From Actinomyces bowdenii (GTDB taxonomy: Bacteria > Actinomycetota > Actinomycetes > Actinomycetales > Actinomycetaceae): DNA of 64,000 nt. Positions 47,609 through 58,809 of this stretch are shown here, piece after piece (position 1 is the stretch's first letter; every line of letters starts with the position of its first letter). The notes beneath the pieces were generated by a model. The model made no database searches and was not told the origin of the DNA. It was given only the letters and a program-made list of their open reading frames with translations. The position numbers and the translations under genes are program-made. The stretch is taken from positions 34,272 through 98,271 of the forward strand of contig NZ_JAGFOU010000008.1 of the NCBI RefSeq assembly GCF_017592395.1. Direction: 5' to 3'.

Positions 47609-49222
47609 ATGAGCCCCACCCTCGCCGCCGACGAAGCCTGGCCGGCCGCCCTCATCGCCGCCGCCGAGGCCCCGCTGACGGCGGGCACCGACCGGTACAT
47701 GAGGGCGGCCGCCCACGCGGTGGCCGCCGCCGCCCTCCACGAGCTGGGCGAGCACCGCGGCGGTGCGGCCGGCGCCCGGGTCCTGGCCCTGGCCGGCGGC
47801 GGCCACAACGGCGCCGACACCCTCCTGGCGGCAGCCGCCCTGGCCCGGCGCGGCTGCGCCGTCAGCGCTGCCCTGGCCACCGACCATCCCCTGCCCGGGG
47901 CCCTGCACCGGGCCCGGGCCGCGGGCGTGCGCATTGCCGACAGCCCCCGGGAGGCGGTCGGCGGCTTCCTGGAGGCCGGGGGAGACCTGGTTCTCGACGG
48001 CCTGACCGGCATCGGGGCCAGCGGCGGGCTGCGCCCCCGGGCCGCCGCCCTCATCGCCCCGCTCCTGGACCGCACTGCCGGGAGCGCCGCCGGTGCCAGA
48101 GCCGGCGGCCGCCCCTTCCGCGTGCTGGCCGTGGACCTGCCCAGCGGCACCGGCGTCGACGACGGGACCCTGCCCGGCCCCGTCCTGCCGGCCGACCGCA
48201 CCGTGACCTTCACCTGCCTCAAGGCCGCCCTGTGCCTGCCGCCGGCCTGCCGCCTGGCGGGGCGGGTGGAGGTGGTCGACCTGGGGCTGCCGGTGCCCCA
48301 GGGCCCGCCCATCGTGGTGCGCCCGACCCGGTCCCGCCCCGCCCTTCCCGCCCCCGGCTCCGAGGACCACAAGTACACCCGCGGCGTCGTCGGGCTGTGG
48401 GCCGGGAGCGAGTCCTATCCCGGCGCCGGGCTGCTGGCCGCCTCCGGGGCGGCCAGGGCCGGGGCGGGCATGGTGCGCCTCCACGCCCCGCGCAGGGTCG
48501 AGGACCTCGTCCTGGCCGCCCGCCCCGAGGTCGTCCCCGCCCCCGGCCGCTGCCAGGCGGCGGTCCTGGGCCCGGGGACCGACCCGGCCGACGAGCCCCG
48601 CGCCGTCGAGCTCAGAACGGTGCTCAGCGCCTGCCTCGGCGAGGGGGCCGCCCTGCGCGCGGGCGCGCCCGCGGTCATCGACGCCGGGGCCCTGCCGCTG
48701 CTGGCCGACCTGGTGGCCCGGGGCGGGCGCTGCGGGCCCCAGCACCTCCTGACCCCTCATGCCGGTGAGGCCGCCGCCGTGCTGAGCGCCCTGGCCGGTG
48801 CCGGGCGCCCCGACTGGGACCGGGCCCGGGTGGAGTCCGATCCGGGCCGCGCGGCCCTGCGGCTCAGCGAGCTCACCGGGGCCACCGTGCTGCTCAAGGG
48901 CTCGCCGACCCTCATCGCCTCCCCGGGCCGGCCGCTGTGCAGCGTGCCGGCCGGTCCGGGCTGGGCGGGGACCGCGGGCAGCGGGGATGTCCTGGCCGGG
49001 ATCCTGGGGGCCCTCCTGGCCGGGGCCGCCGTCGCCTGGGAGGAGGGGGACCGCGCTCCCGGCGCCCATGAGGTCGTGCCCGTGGCCGCCGCGGCCGTGC
49101 GCCTCCACTCCCGGGCCGGGCGCCTGGCCAGCGCCCAGGGGGGCCTGAGCGCCCCCATCGTGGCCATGGATATCGCCGACGCCGTCCCGCGCGCCTGGGC
49201 GGCCCTGCTGGCCGGGTCGTGA
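47609..49222 (+). CDS. nnr: Bifunctional NAD(P)H-hydrate epimerase/dehydratase
   Basis: Repairs hydrated NAD(P)H. From ATG 47609 the product is 537 residues. The N-terminal YjeF epimerase domain has LALAGGGHNGADTLLAAAAL, LDGLTGIGASG and VDLPSGTG. The C-terminal ADP-dependent dehydratase domain has LWAGSESYPGAGLLAASGAA, LTPHAGEAA, and GWAGTAGSGDVLAGILGALL. GACAAT at 47596-47601 is 7 bases ahead; an in-frame ATG at 47600 is a weaker choice. It is divergent from acpS with only 89 bases between starts. Confidence 0.93.
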   Translation: MSPTLAADEAWPAALIAAAEAPLTAGTDRYMRAAAHAVAAAALHELGEHRGGAAGARVLALAGGGHNGADTLLAAAALARRGCAVSAALATDHPLPGALHRARAAGVRIADSPREAVGGFLEAGGDLVLDGLTGIGASGGLRPRAAALIAPLLDRTAGSAAGARAGGRPFRVLAVDLPSGTGVDDGTLPGPVLPADRTVTFTCLKAALCLPPACRLAGRVEVVDLGLPVPQGPPIVVRPTRSRPALPAPGSEDHKYTRGVVGLWAGSESYPGAGLLAASGAARAGAGMVRLHAPRRVEDLVLAARPEVVPAPGRCQAAVLGPGTDPADEPRAVELRTVLSACLGEGAALRAGAPAVIDAGALPLLADLVARGGRCGPQHLLTPHAGEAAAVLSALAGAGRPDWDRARVESDPGRAALRLSELTGATVLLKGSPTLIASPGRPLCSVPAGPGWAGTAGSGDVLAGILGALLAGAAVAWEEGDRAPGAHEVVPVAAAAVRLHSRAGRLASAQGGLSAPIVAMDIADAVPRAWAALLAGS

Positions 49223-49302
49223 GGCCGGCTGATCGGCGTCCCCGGCCCGCCGGGGAGCGCCGCTCCTGGGCATCGGCGCCCGGGGAGTGCGACAATCGCA
49301 CC

Positions 49303-50691
49303 GTGAGTACGCGGCTGGAGGCGATGACACAGGGCGCTGCGGGCACTGATCCCGCCACGGGCGGACCAGCGGGGGGCCCCGCGGCCCCGGGCACCGGCCC
49401 CGATCCCTGCGGCATGGCGGCCACCGCCCGCGCCGTGGTGGACCTGGAGGCGATCGCCCACAACGCCGGGGTCCTGGCCGCCCGCGCCGCCACCCCCTGG
49501 ATGGCCGTGGTCAAGGCCGACGCCTACGGGCACGGCCTGGGCCCGGTGGCCACCACCTGCCTGGGGGCGGGCGCCACCTGGCTGGGCGTCGCCCAGCTCG
49601 CCGAGGCGCTGCAGCTGCGCTCCCTGCTGGACCGCGCCGGCATCGCCCGCCCCGAGCCCGGGCCCGAGGCGCTTCCCACCCCTGAGGCGCCCCGCCTGCT
49701 GACCTGGATCGCCCCCGTGCTCAGCGCCCGCCGGGCCGCGGCCCCGGGATCGGCCCTGCGCGCGGCCCTGGAGGCCGACCTCGACCTCTCGGTCAACTCG
49801 CAGGCCCAGTGCGAGGCGATCAGCGCCGCCGCCCATGCCCAGGGGGTGAGCGCGCGCGTGCACCTCAAGGTCGACACCGGCATGTCCCGGGCCGGGGCCG
49901 TGGCCGAGGACCTGCCCGGGCTCGCCGAGGCACTGGCGCAGGCCCAGGACCAGGGGCGCATCTGCGTGGTGGGCCTGTGGTCCCACCTCTCGCGCGCTGA
50001 TGAGCCCGACTCCGGCTCCACCGAGGAGCACCTGGCCAGATTCCGCGCCGCCGAGGAGGTGGTGCGCCGGGCGGGGCTGCGCCCGCGCATCCTCCACCTG
50101 GCCGCCACCGGCGGGCTCCTGTGGCACCCCGAGGCGCGCCTGGACCTGGTGCGCGCCGGCATCGGCCTGTACGGCCTGAGCCCCGATCCGGCCCTGGCCT
50201 CCAGCACGCAGCTGGGCCTGCGCCCGGCCATGAGGCTGGAGGCCGCCCTCCTCCAGGTCAAGCGCATCGAGGCCGGCCAGGCGGTCTCCTACGGCGGCAC
50301 CTGGAGCGCCCCCACCCCCCGCTGGGTGGGCCTGGTGCCCCTGGGCTACTCCGACGGGATCCCCCGCGCCGCCTCCTCCTGCGGACCGGTGGCGGTGGGG
50401 GCGATGCGCACCACCATCGTCGGCAGGGTCTGCATGGACCAGGTGGTCATCGACCTGGGCCCCGCGATCGACGACCACGGCGCCCCCCTGCCCGCCCCCG
50501 CGCGGGCCGGAGACCTCGCCGTCCTGTGGGGCGACCCCGCCGACGGCGCCGAGCCTGCTGACGGCGCAAGCAGCGGCCCGCAGGCGGCGCCGGTGCCCAG
50601 CGCCGACGACTGGGCCCTGGCCTGCGGCACCATCAACTACGAGATCGTGACCCGATTGGGGCCGCGGGTACCGCGCTGCTACACGCCCTAG
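49303..50691 (+). CDS. alr: Alanine racemase
   Basis: PLP enzyme that makes D-alanine for peptidoglycan. From GTG 49303 the product is 462 residues. The PLP lysine lies in MAVVKADAYGHG; HLKVDTGMSRAG and the catalytic tyrosine region AVSYGGTW follow, with the phosphate-binding LVPLGYSDGIPR near the end. The N-terminal 40 residues and an acidic insertion near residue 410 are lineage-specific. GACAAT at 49291-49296 lies 6 bases ahead of the start; no SD is present. Confidence 0.95.
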   Translation: MSTRLEAMTQGAAGTDPATGGPAGGPAAPGTGPDPCGMAATARAVVDLEAIAHNAGVLAARAATPWMAVVKADAYGHGLGPVATTCLGAGATWLGVAQLAEALQLRSLLDRAGIARPEPGPEALPTPEAPRLLTWIAPVLSARRAAAPGSALRAALEADLDLSVNSQAQCEAISAAAHAQGVSARVHLKVDTGMSRAGAVAEDLPGLAEALAQAQDQGRICVVGLWSHLSRADEPDSGSTEEHLARFRAAEEVVRRAGLRPRILHLAATGGLLWHPEARLDLVRAGIGLYGLSPDPALASSTQLGLRPAMRLEAALLQVKRIEAGQAVSYGGTWSAPTPRWVGLVPLGYSDGIPRAASSCGPVAVGAMRTTIVGRVCMDQVVIDLGPAIDDHGAPLPAPARAGDLAVLWGDPADGAEPADGASSGPQAAPVPSADDWALACGTINYEIVTRLGPRVPRCYTP

Positions 50692-50743
50692 GACCCGGGG
50701 TCGGCTAATCTCAGCCCTGTCCCCCACCCGATGAGGAGCAGTC

Positions 50744-51415
50744 GTGAGTGCCCAGCACCATCCCCGCGCGTTGCCCGACCCCGTCGGGCTGCCCCCGGCC
50801 CCCGCCGAGGGCGGGACCGCGCCCTCACCGCGGGCCGACCCCGCCGAGGACGGGGCCCTGACCCTCACCTCCTCCGACGCCGAGGACACCCGCGCCCTGG
50901 GCGCCAGGCTGGCGGGACTGCTGCGCGCCGGGGATCTCGTGCTGCTCTCCGGGGACCTGGGAGCGGGCAAGACCACCCTCGCCCAGGGGATCGGAGCCGC
51001 CCTGGGGGTGCGCGGCCGCGTCTCCTCACCGACCTTCGTCATCGCCCGCCACCATCCCGCCCTGGGGGAGGGGCCCGACCTCATCCACGTCGACGCCTAC
51101 CGCCTGGAATCCCTGGAGGAGGTCGACGCCCTGGACCTGGACTCCTCCCTGGAGGAGTCGGTGACCCTGGTGGAGTGGGGGCAGGGCAAGGTCGAGGCCC
51201 TGGCCGACAACCGCCTGGAGGTGGAGGTGCGGCGCCCCCACGGCGGCCTGGAGGCGGAGGCTCCCCAGGCCATCGGCCCCGCGCAGGCCACCGATCTGGA
51301 GCGGGCCGACGACGGGCGCCGCGAGATCATCGTGCGCGCCCTGGGGCCGCGGTGGGCGGGCGCGCGCCTGGAGGGACTCGGCGGGCTCCAGGAGCCCGGT
51401 GGCTCCGATGACTGA
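50744..51415 (+). CDS. tsaE: tRNA threonylcarbamoyladenosine biosynthesis ATPase TsaE
   Basis: ATPase that cycles the TsaB-TsaD complex making t6A37 in tRNA. The product is 223 residues. A 40-residue Pro/Ala-rich extension precedes the P-loop LSGDLGAGKTTLAQGIG; SSPTFVIARHHP and HVDAYRLESLEEVDALDLD follow, with LVEWGQGK. GATGAGGAGC is the ribosome binding site; TAATCT at 50706-50711 is a likely -10. Its stop overlaps the start of the next gene. Confidence 0.94.
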   Translation: MSAQHHPRALPDPVGLPPAPAEGGTAPSPRADPAEDGALTLTSSDAEDTRALGARLAGLLRAGDLVLLSGDLGAGKTTLAQGIGAALGVRGRVSSPTFVIARHHPALGEGPDLIHVDAYRLESLEEVDALDLDSSLEESVTLVEWGQGKVEALADNRLEVEVRRPHGGLEAEAPQAIGPAQATDLERADDGRREIIVRALGPRWAGARLEGLGGLQEPGGSDD

Positions 51416-52310
51416 CCGGCGGCGGCCCGGGCCCGGCGGCGGGCTGCGCGCCCTGATGCTCACCGCGACCACGGCGATGCTCCTCATGGGGCCCGGCCCG
51501 GCCCTGCCGGCGCTCGCGGCCGCCGATCCGATCGAGCCCTCCCCCTCCCAGCCCACGGGCACGGCGGCCGAGCCCGCGCAGCAGGCGCCGGCCCCGGCCC
51601 AGTCCGCGCCCTCCCAGGAGGGCGCCCCGGGCGCGGGCGACCCCCGCACCCGCGCCCAGGAGTGGATGAACCAGGAGGGCATCACCCAGGTGCGCCAGCA
51701 CACCGGGGAGCAGGGTGAGGTGAGCGTGGGGGAGCCCGTGGCGGTCCACGCCTGGGACCCGGGCTTCCTCGACGGCAGCCGGCCGGAGGCCCGGCCGGTG
51801 GCCACGGGGTCATGGGCGGCGCCCGTGACGGCCGGGGGGGAGCCGGCGGGCGTCCTGCTGGTCTCGGTCGATGGGGAGCAGATCACCGGGGAGGTCGAGG
51901 AGGACAAGACCCTGGCGATGGACATGGCCGCCGCGACCACCGGCATCGTCGTCCACGACTCCAGCGCCGACGCCTGGTACTCGGTGTCGGGCCAGACCGT
52001 GACGGCCCTGGGGACCAGGGCCGCCAGCCTGCTGGCGGGCCCGGTGGACCTGGTCGAGTACGGGCACGTCCTGCGCGAGCGGGCCGAGGCCCATCCCACG
52101 GCCTCCCCGCCCCCCGCCGTCCGGCCCGAGTCCGGGGACTGGGCCGTCTGGGGGCCCGTGCTCGGCGTCGTCGCCGTGGGCGTCATCACCGTGGTGGTGA
52201 CCATCCGCCACGAGCGCAAGGTCACCGCCCCCCTGCGCCAGCGCCCCGCCACCCCCGTGGGGGCCGACACCATCCCCGAGAGCCACATCGACATCTCCAG
52301 GCTCTCGTGA
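51408..52310 (+). CDS. Secreted membrane-anchored protein of unknown function
   Basis: Not recognised. From ATG 51408 the product is 300 residues; GTG 51399 is also possible. A signal peptide covers about 1-38. A Pro/Ala/Gln/Ser-rich stretch runs to about 85. A globular extracytoplasmic domain (about 85-235) contains GVLLVSVDGEQITGEVEED and HDSSADAWYSVSGQTV. One membrane helix lies at about 245-265, followed by a basic cytoplasmic tail. The start lies inside the tsaE stop region, so the two are co-translated, although tsaE and tsaB are cytoplasmic. The location in the t6A cluster does not by itself reveal a role. Confidence 0.7.
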   Translation: MTDRRRPGPGGGLRALMLTATTAMLLMGPGPALPALAAADPIEPSPSQPTGTAAEPAQQAPAPAQSAPSQEGAPGAGDPRTRAQEWMNQEGITQVRQHTGEQGEVSVGEPVAVHAWDPGFLDGSRPEARPVATGSWAAPVTAGGEPAGVLLVSVDGEQITGEVEEDKTLAMDMAAATTGIVVHDSSADAWYSVSGQTVTALGTRAASLLAGPVDLVEYGHVLRERAEAHPTASPPPAVRPESGDWAVWGPVLGVVAVGVITVVVTIRHERKVTAPLRQRPATPVGADTIPESHIDISRLS

Positions 52311-52402
52311 GCCCCGCCGCCCGGCAGCGGGCCGCTCCGGGCCCAACGCACCCCGCCCGGCCGCGGGCCCGCAGCGGCCCGCGCCTGTCCTAGGCTGGCC
52401 CC

Positions 52403-53152
52403 GTGCGCATCCTCTCCATCGACTCCTCCCTGGGCACCCAGGTCACCGCTCTTGACGCCGGCCCCGCGCGGGGCGACCGGGCTCCCGAGGTCCTGGTGGC
52501 GGTCGGCCAGGACAGCCCGCGGGCCCACGCCGAGTCCCTGGGCCCGATGCTCGCCCAGGTGCTCGGCCACCCGCGGGTGGCCGACCGTCCCCTGGACGCG
52601 GTGGTGGCCGCCACCGGTCCCGCCCCCTTCACCGGCCTGCGCGCCGGCCTGGTGGCCGCCCGCACCGTGGGCCGGGCGCGCTCCATCCCCGTCCACGGGA
52701 TCCCCAGCCTCGACGCCGTCGCCCGCCTGGCCCTGGACCGGCTCGGCGCCGAGCAGGCCGCGGGGCGGGACGCCGGGAGGGGCGCCGCCAGCGCCCCGGT
52801 GGTGCTCGTGGCCACCGACGCCCGCCGTGGGGAGGTCTACGCCGCCCGCTACCGCGCCCGGGGCGCCGACGACGTCGAGCGCCTCGACCCGCTGTCCGTC
52901 CTGCCCCCGGCGCGGGCCCTGGAGCTGGGCCCCTTCGACCTGGTGGCCGGATCGGGCTGCGCCCTCCACCCCGAGCTGGGCCGGGCCCCCGCCGGGGCGC
53001 CCGCAGCGGCGGTGCTGGTCTCCGGGGACGCCGCCGCCCAGGCGCGCCTGGCCCTGGCCCGGCTCGACCGCGGTGAGCAGCTGGACACCGAGCCGATCTA
53101 CCTGCGCCACGCCGACGTGCACATGCCCTCCTCGCGCAAGCGGGTCTCGTGA
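52403..53152 (+). CDS. tsaB: tRNA threonylcarbamoyladenosine biosynthesis protein TsaB
   Basis: Inactive paralog of TsaD and its partner in t6A synthesis. The product is 249 residues. It begins MRILSIDSSLGTQVTALD; SPRAHAESLGPMLAQVL and ATGPAPFTGLRAGLVAART follow; the C-terminal half is variable, ending EPIYLRHADV. TAGGCT at 52391-52396 stands 6 bases ahead of GTG 52403, so the mRNA is probably leaderless. Confidence 0.93.
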   Translation: MRILSIDSSLGTQVTALDAGPARGDRAPEVLVAVGQDSPRAHAESLGPMLAQVLGHPRVADRPLDAVVAATGPAPFTGLRAGLVAARTVGRARSIPVHGIPSLDAVARLALDRLGAEQAAGRDAGRGAASAPVVLVATDARRGEVYAARYRARGADDVERLDPLSVLPPARALELGPFDLVAGSGCALHPELGRAPAGAPAAAVLVSGDAAAQARLALARLDRGEQLDTEPIYLRHADVHMPSSRKRVS

Positions 53153-53225
53153 CCGGCCCCGCGGCCTCGGGCGGGCCCGGCGCCGCCGGCACTCCGGTGC
53201 CCGGCCCCGCCGGGAGCGCCGCGCC

Positions 53226-53744
53226 ATGACTCTCATGCGGGACATGGCCGGCGCGGACCTGGCGCGCATCGCCCTCATGGAGGCCGAGCTCTTCGGCGGC
53301 GAGGCCTGGAGCCTGCGGCTGCTGGAGGCCGAGCTGGAGGCGGCCGGCGCCGAGCACCCCGACCGGCGCTACATCGTGGTGGAGGAGGGCGGCCATCCCG
53401 TGGGCTATGCCGGCATCTACCACGCCGGCGGGGCCGCCGACGCCGACCTGCTGACCATCGCCACCCTGCCCGCCGTGCGGGGCCGGGGCCTGGCCCGCCT
53501 CATGCTGGAGGAGCTCGTGGGCACCGCCCGGGCCCAGGGCTGCGGAGCGGTCCTGCTGGAGGTGCGCCGGTCCAACACGGGTGCCCAGCGCCTCTACCTC
53601 TCCCAGGGGTTCGAGCCGATCGGGCTGCGCCGCGGCTACTACGCGGCCCCCCGCGAGGATGCGGTGGTCATGCGCCTGGGGCTGCGCGAGCCCCTCGGCC
53701 CCGTGGGCGCGGAGGCGGTGCGGGACGTGCGGGGAGCCGGGTGA
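53226..53744 (+). CDS. rimI: GNAT N-acetyltransferase, RimI-like
   Basis: Probable ribosomal-protein S18 alanine N-acetyltransferase. From ATG 53226 the product is 172 residues. The acetyl-CoA loop is LPAVRGRGLARLMLEELV, and RSNTGAQRLYLSQGFEPIGL with RRGYY matches RimI. It follows tsaB by 73 bases, its normal position. A longer frame running back through tsaB is an artefact of composition. Confidence 0.9.
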   Translation: MTLMRDMAGADLARIALMEAELFGGEAWSLRLLEAELEAAGAEHPDRRYIVVEEGGHPVGYAGIYHAGGAADADLLTIATLPAVRGRGLARLMLEELVGTARAQGCGAVLLEVRRSNTGAQRLYLSQGFEPIGLRRGYYAAPREDAVVMRLGLREPLGPVGAEAVRDVRGAG

Positions 53745-53790
53745 GATCGGGCAGGCGGCCCGGGCCCAGGAGGGATCGAATCGATTTGTC

Positions 53791-53815
53791 TGACGTCCCT
53801 GTATCGAAAACGTCA
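53791..53815 (+). promoter_or_regulatory. Inverted repeat upstream of sdhC
   Basis: TGACGT (53791-53796) and ACGTCA (53810-53815) are separated by 13 bases inside a locally AT-rich patch, 150 bases ahead of sdhC. It could be an operator for a dimeric regulator; no regulator is assigned. Confidence 0.35.
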
Positions 53816-53966
53816 GCCGTGTGCCGCCCGGCCGGCCTCCCGCCGTCGTCCCGGCAGCGGCCGGCGGTACGGCCCAAGGCGCGGGATGGCGCCGATCCCT
53901 GAGCAGGTCGGAGCGGGTGCGCCCTGGTGGGACCAAGGGCGCCCCGGGGTTCGTTAGCCTTGCGCC

Positions 53967-54749
53967 GTGGCCAAAACACCTGCTCCCTCCAGGAAGAGGC
54001 GGACCGCCTTCAGGACGACCGTCTTCATGAAGCGCATGATGGCGCTGTCCGGAATCGTCTTCCTCTTCTTCGTCATCTTCCACGCCTACGGCAACCTCCA
54101 CTACTTCGAGGGCGAGATCGCCTACGACCACTACGCGTACTTCCTGCGCGAGCTGCTGGTCCCGATCCTGCCGCACAGCGGTGTGCTGTGGATCCTCCGA
54201 GTGGTGCTGCTCCTGTGCCTCCTGGCCCATGCCGGCAGCGCCTTCCACCTGTGGCACCGCAACCGCAAGGCCCGGGGGCAGGACAAGTACGCCGTGAAGA
54301 AGGCGGGGGCGGACTATTTCGCGTCGCGCTACGCCATGCGCACGATGCGCTGGGGCGGGGTCATCCTCCTGCTGTTCATCGTCTGGCACATCCTCCAGTT
54401 CACCACCCTGCACCTGACCCCCGGGGGCGAGTATGTGCATGGCAAGGCCTATGCCAACGTCTACTACGGGTTCCAGCTGTGGTGGGTGTGGCTCATCTAC
54501 GCCGTGGCCATGGTGGCGCTGTGCCTGCACGTGTGGCACGGGGTGTGGTCGGCCCTCCAGACCCTGGGCGCGGTGCGCGGCAACACCATCCCCTTCATCC
54601 GGCTCATCGCCTTCGTCGTGGCCTTCGCCCTCTTCGCGGCCTTCATGATCGTGCCCACGGCGGTCCTGTTCGGCCTGACCCCCGAGCCCATGAGCGCGGC
54701 CGAGTACGCGATGAAGGCCGCCGAGGCCGGTATCGGATCTTCCCACTGA
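53967..54749 (+). CDS. sdhC: Succinate dehydrogenase cytochrome b558 subunit
   Basis: Membrane anchor of a type B succinate:quinone oxidoreductase. The product is 260 residues with five hydrophobic helices. Histidines in IFHAYGNLHY, LLAHAGSAFHLWHRN, IVWHILQFTTLH and CLHVWHG can ligate two hemes. GTG 53967 lies 6 bases after TAGCCT (53955-53960), with no SD. The single membrane subunit (no sdhD) is the rule in this type. Confidence 0.95.
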   Translation: MAKTPAPSRKRRTAFRTTVFMKRMMALSGIVFLFFVIFHAYGNLHYFEGEIAYDHYAYFLRELLVPILPHSGVLWILRVVLLLCLLAHAGSAFHLWHRNRKARGQDKYAVKKAGADYFASRYAMRTMRWGGVILLLFIVWHILQFTTLHLTPGGEYVHGKAYANVYYGFQLWWVWLIYAVAMVALCLHVWHGVWSALQTLGAVRGNTIPFIRLIAFVVAFALFAAFMIVPTAVLFGLTPEPMSAAEYAMKAAEAGIGSSH

Positions 54750-54761
54750 GAGTGAACGACC

Positions 54762-56758
<1,997 letters not shown>

Positions 56759-56762
<4 letters not shown>

Positions 56763-57529
56763 ACATCAAGCTCAAGATCTGGCGCCAGCAGAACCAGGAC
56801 TCCCCGGGGCACTTCGAGGAGTACGCCATGAGCGGCATCGAGGAGCACATGAGCTTCCTCGAGGTCCTTGACCTGCTCAACGAGCAGCTCTTCGCCGAGG
56901 GCAAGGAGCCGGTGGCCTTCGACTCCGACTGCCGCGAGGGCATCTGCGGGCAGTGCGGCGTGGTCATCAACGGCCAGGCCCACGGGCCCATCCGCTCCAC
57001 CACCTGCCAGCTGCACATGCGCCACCTGGCGGAGGACCCCTCCTTCACCGACGGCTCGACCATCACCATCGAGCCCTGGCGCTCCACCGGCTTCCCGGTG
57101 CTGCGTGACCTCATCGTGGACCGCTCCGCCCTGGACCGCATCATCCAGGCCGGCGGCTACATCTCGGTCAACACCGGTGGGGCGCCCGAGGCCCACGCGG
57201 CCCCCGTCCAGAAGGAGAAGGCCGACGCCGCCTTCGAGGCCGCCGCCTGCATCGGCTGCGGTGCCTGCGTGGCCGCCTGCCCCAACGCCTCGGCGATGCT
57301 CTTCACCGGGGCCAAGATCGCCCACCTGGGCCTGCTCCCGCAGGGGCAGCCCGAGCGGCTGGCCCGCGTGGTGAGCATGCTCAATCAGCACGATGAGGAG
57401 GGCTTCGGCGGGTGCACGAACATCGGTGAGTGCGCCGCCGTCTGTCCCAAGTCCGTGCCCCTGGAGGTCATCTCCCGCCTCAACCGGGACCTGGGCCACG
57501 CCCTGTGGAAGGGCCAGCACGCGCACTGA
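56759..57529 (+). CDS. sdhB: Succinate dehydrogenase iron-sulfur subunit
   Basis: Passes electrons from the flavin to quinone. The product is 256 residues. The [2Fe-2S] motif is [10 protein letters not shown] with the following TTCQLH; the C-terminal clusters are served by [15 protein letters not shown] and [21 protein letters not shown] 56759 overlaps the sdhA stop by four bases. Confidence 0.97.
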
Positions 57530-57560
57530 GCGCGCCGCACGGCTCACTGGGGCTCTGCAT

Positions 57561-57598
57561 GAGCGGCGGGCCGCCCCGCGTGGGGCGGCCCGCCGCTC
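57561..57598 (+). terminator. sdhCAB terminator
   Basis: A perfect 17-bp stem (57561-57577 with 57582-57598) with loop GCGT, 31 bases after the sdhB stop. Confidence 0.9.
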
Positions 57599-57651
57599 GC
57601 GCTCAGGGCGGAGCGCGCCGGGCGGGGGCGCGGCGCGCTAGGCTGGCCGCC

Positions 57652-58698
57652 GTGAGCGAGCCCCTGATCCTCGGTATTGAGTCGACCTGCGATGAGACGG
57701 GCGTGGCGCTGGTGCGCGGCCGCGAGCTCCTGGGCGACGTCGTGGCCACCTCGATGGATGAGTACGCGCGCTTCGGCGGCATCATCCCCGAGATCGCCTC
57801 CCGTGCCCACCTGCAGGCCTTCGTCCCCACCCTGGACGCCGCATTGGACAGGGCCGGCGTGGCCCTCGCGGAGGTGGACGCGGTGGCCGTCAGCGCCGGG
57901 CCGGGACTCATCGGCTCCCTGACCGTGGGGATCTCCGCCGCCAAGGCCCTGGCGGTCTCGCTGGGCAAGCCCCTCTACGGCGTCAACCACGTCATCGGGC
58001 ACCTGGCCGTCGATGAGCTGGTGGACGGGCCCCTGCCGGAGCGCTTCATCGGGCTCATCGTCTCCGGGGGGCACTCCAACCTCCTGAGCATCCGCGATAT
58101 CGCCACCGACGTCGTGGAGCTCGGCGGCACCCTCGACGACGCCGCGGGGGAGGCCTTCGACAAGGTCGGCCGGCTCCTGGGCCTGCCCTACCCCGGCGGC
58201 CCGCACGTCGACCGCCTCTCCCGGGCCGGCCGGGCCGAGGCCATCCGCTTCCCCCGCGGCCTGGCCGCGGGCAAGGACAAGCACCGCCACCGTTACGACT
58301 TCTCCTTCTCCGGGCTCAAGACGGCGGTGGCCAGGTACGTGGAGTCCGTGGAGGACACCGGGGGGCAAGTCCCCCGGGAGGACGTGTGCGCGGGCTTCTC
58401 CGAGGCGGTCAACGACTCCCTGACCGCCAAGGCGGTCCAGGCCTGCCTGGACCACGACTGCGGCACCCTGGTGGTGGGCGGGGGGTTCTCCGCGAACTCC
58501 CGCCTGCGCGAGTTGGCGGCCGAGCGCTGCGCCGAGGCGGGTCTGAGGCTGAGGATCCCGCCGCTGCGCTACTGCACGGACAACGGCGCCCAGATCGCGG
58601 CCCTCGGCGCGGCGGCGGTGCGCGCCGGGGTGGCCCCCTCACCCCTGGACTTCGCCCCGGACTCCTCCATGCCCCTGGGCGTCACCGTCGCCCACTGA
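57652..58698 (+). CDS. tsaD: tRNA threonylcarbamoyladenosine transferase TsaD
   Basis: Catalytic subunit attaching the threonylcarbamoyl group to A37 of tRNA. From GTG 57652 the product is 348 residues. It has [16 protein letters not shown], the metal-binding [13 protein letters not shown] and [18 protein letters not shown], and the late aspartate in [21 protein letters not shown] at 57639-57644 is 7 bases upstream. It is separated from tsaB-rimI by the sdh operon. Confidence 0.96.
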   Translation: MSEPLILGIESTCDETGVALVRGRELLGDVVATSMDEYARFGGIIPEIASRAHLQAFVPTLDAALDRAGVALAEVDAVAVSAGPGLIGSLTVGISAAKALAVSLGKPLYGVNHVIGHLAVDELVDGPLPERFIGLIVSGGHSNLLSIRDIATDVVELGGTLDDAAGEAFDKVGRLLGLPYPGGPHVDRLSRAGRAEAIRFPRGLAAGKDKHRHRYDFSFSGLKTAVARYVESVEDTGGQVPREDVCAGFSEAVNDSLTAKAVQACLDHDCGTLVVGGGFSANSRLRELAAERCAEAGLRLRIPPLRYCTDNGAQIAALGAAAVRAGVAPSPLDFAPDSSMPLGVTVAH

Positions 58699-58710
58699 CC
58701 CCTCCTTCTT

Positions 58711-58778
58711 TTCGACAATTTGCATGAGATCGTACTTTTCCGGCACTGGAGAAGTACGATCTCATGCAAATTGTCGAA
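58711..58778. repeat. 31-bp inverted repeat / bidirectional terminator
   Basis: Arms 58711-58741 and 58748-58778 are complementary at all but one position, which is a G-U pair; the loop is GGCACT. It lies 12 bases after tsaD and 31 bases before the convergent ligase gene's stop. It is much more AT-rich than its surroundings. Confidence 0.95.
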
Positions 58779-58809
58779 GGGTTGGGTGGGATGAGGGAGG
58801 TGCTGCGGC

